In this document: positions 63,039-64,000 of the stretch, piece by piece
Position numbering within the stretch: the stretch's first letter is position 1
Layout of the letters: every line of letters starts with the position of its first letter
Assembly: GCA_965112735.1 (NCBI GenBank)
Contig: OZ218959.1
Location: 2,232,001 to 2,296,000, forward strand
Reading direction: 5' to 3'
Length of the DNA stretch: 64,000 nucleotides
From: Phaeosaccion multiseriatum
Lineage: Eukaryota > Ochrophyta, other classes
The notes under the pieces: generated by a model
What the model was told of the DNA's origin: nothing
Seen by the model: only the letters and a program-made list of their open reading frames with translations
The model's database searches: none
Program-made: the position numbers and the translations under genes

Positions 63039-64000
63039 CCCCGACCTGCGACTACAAGATTAAAAAAACCCTTCTGGATCCTGCTTTTACAGCGCCATAC
63101 GAGGAAACTTTCGAGCCCCCGCTGCAAGAAGAAGAGCCTAGGAAAGAGGGGCTGCTGCTGCGATGGCTGCTTGACCCCTGATGTCGATGTCGAAACATTG
63201 TCGAGTACTCGTATTGCTTGGGCCCAGGCCCGATCGTTAACCGTCGACAAATACTTGTACTTATCCCAGGTGAGGTATACCGCGTCCATTCTTGCCCGTC
63301 AATCAGAGGTGCGGCAGCATATTGTTGTGCTTACACTTGGCTCATGCTGGGCGTTTTCTCGCGGGTTGGTTGGGCGCTTTGCTGTCTGGATGAAGAATTT
63401 TCTTCTCTCTTTCATTTGCCTTTTTTCTGTCTCACCTATACTGCTGCCAGCCTGATGCGTGGACTATTGAATGTCTTTGTCCCCGGATGAGTCATGGGAA
63501 TGGGGAAGCTGGTGCCGTGGAATACGCACTTGCCACGGCGCCTGGGATAGCAGCAAGACACTGGCAGCTATTCCCACCGGTCGTGACCTCCGCCTGTGCA
63601 ATCCTGTTGCAGACTCATATGCGTGTAGGCAATAGGCAGGAACTGGTCTTTATAGAAAAGGAAAGGTTCTCGCCGTGCCTCGATCTAGCATGCAGGACTT
63701 TTCTCCGTGGGAAGGAAGGAAGGCGCTGTGAAGACAGAGCCACATGTGCCTGTGAGTCCTTCCTTGCTGTCCTTCTGACCCCCGCTGCGCTCCTTGCCCC
63801 CTTCTTTCTCTCTCTCTCTCGTGGTCTCCCATATGCACACACCGATGCTCTCGATCGCTTGATGTTCTCCTCCAGAAGCCGTAGCTTAGGCATACTGAAA
63901 AGACAAAGACGAGGAGCCGGAGAAGTTTCTCATACACACAGTTAGTCACAGCAACCGTTAGTAAATCAATCCACCATGGGGCTTCTCACACTGCTCCGGA
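63039..64000. other. Region upstream of RPC5, no gene seen
   Basis: It is non-repetitive except for a short CT run at 63805-63822. A plus-strand frame at 63487-63945 is open for 152 codons and a minus-strand frame at 62987-63289 overlaps the RPC5 start region. Neither shows a motif or splice support. The RPC5 promoter presumably lies in 63039-63300. A gene continuing beyond the window end cannot be excluded. Confidence 0.45.

Noticed and set aside
63487-63945. 152-codon plus-strand frame near the window end
   Set aside because: No family features, codon pattern or splice support, and similar chance frames are common in this GC-rich sequence.

Overview
This is nuclear DNA from an intron-rich eukaryote. 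All but two of the protein genes I can support are split by GT-AG introns, with one GC-AG intron. I reconstructed the exons by hand, requiring reading phase to be kept across every junction. Most introns are made largely of simple repeats (GTGA, CTCC, GGAG, TCC, GT). Glycine-, glutamine- and alanine-rich runs interrupt conserved domains. The gene set (nucleoporin, Pol III subunit, DDT/PHD chromatin factor, DHCR24-like oxidase, possible ciliary proteins) suggests a flagellated protist. My best guess is a stramenopile alga, perhaps eustigmatophyte-like, but no marker in the window settles this.

Layout. 559-6650 (+) is an amino-acid/auxin permease family transporter. 8243-19530 (-) is a very large NUP155/Nup170 nucleoporin in 16 exons. 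It shares a 351-bp divergent upstream region with 19882-24998 (+), a coiled-coil protein with a CxxC motif near its C-terminus. 25982-26920 (-) is an ankyrin protein, divergent from 27327-46487 (+), a chromatin protein of about 3,850 residues in 25 exons. That protein has FYR-like, DDT/WHIM, bromodomain-like, PHD, split-zinc-finger and chromo-barrel-like regions. 47004-50987 holds three small heat-shock (Hsp20) genes with matching intron positions; two are divergent with only 119 bp between start codons. 51241-53717 (-) is a DHCR24-like FAD oxidoreductase. 53886-54524 (+) is an unknown basic protein. 55301-58034 (-) is a RanBP2-zinc-finger/ankyrin protein. 58354-59514 (+) is a small unknown, perhaps axonemal, protein. 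60363-63038 (-) is RNA polymerase III subunit RPC5.

The genes are mostly housekeeping (nuclear pore, chromatin, Pol III, proteostasis, lipid) and form no obvious pathway cluster. The most unusual signals are in the DNA. (1) A dispersed 17-bp element, GCAGTTGGTGATACAGC, sits in both orientations and several frames inside exons of two neighbouring genes. (2) A 266-bp intron in one Hsp20 gene is almost entirely a minisatellite, bounded by a perfect 17-bp inverted repeat that spans both splice sites and flanked by a duplicated coding segment. It looks like an introner or a recently made intron. (3) Introns appear to grow by expanding their own splice signals (GTGAGT into GTGA tracts, pyrimidine tracts into CTCC/TCC tracts), including a CCCT tract of about 590 bp with no interruption.
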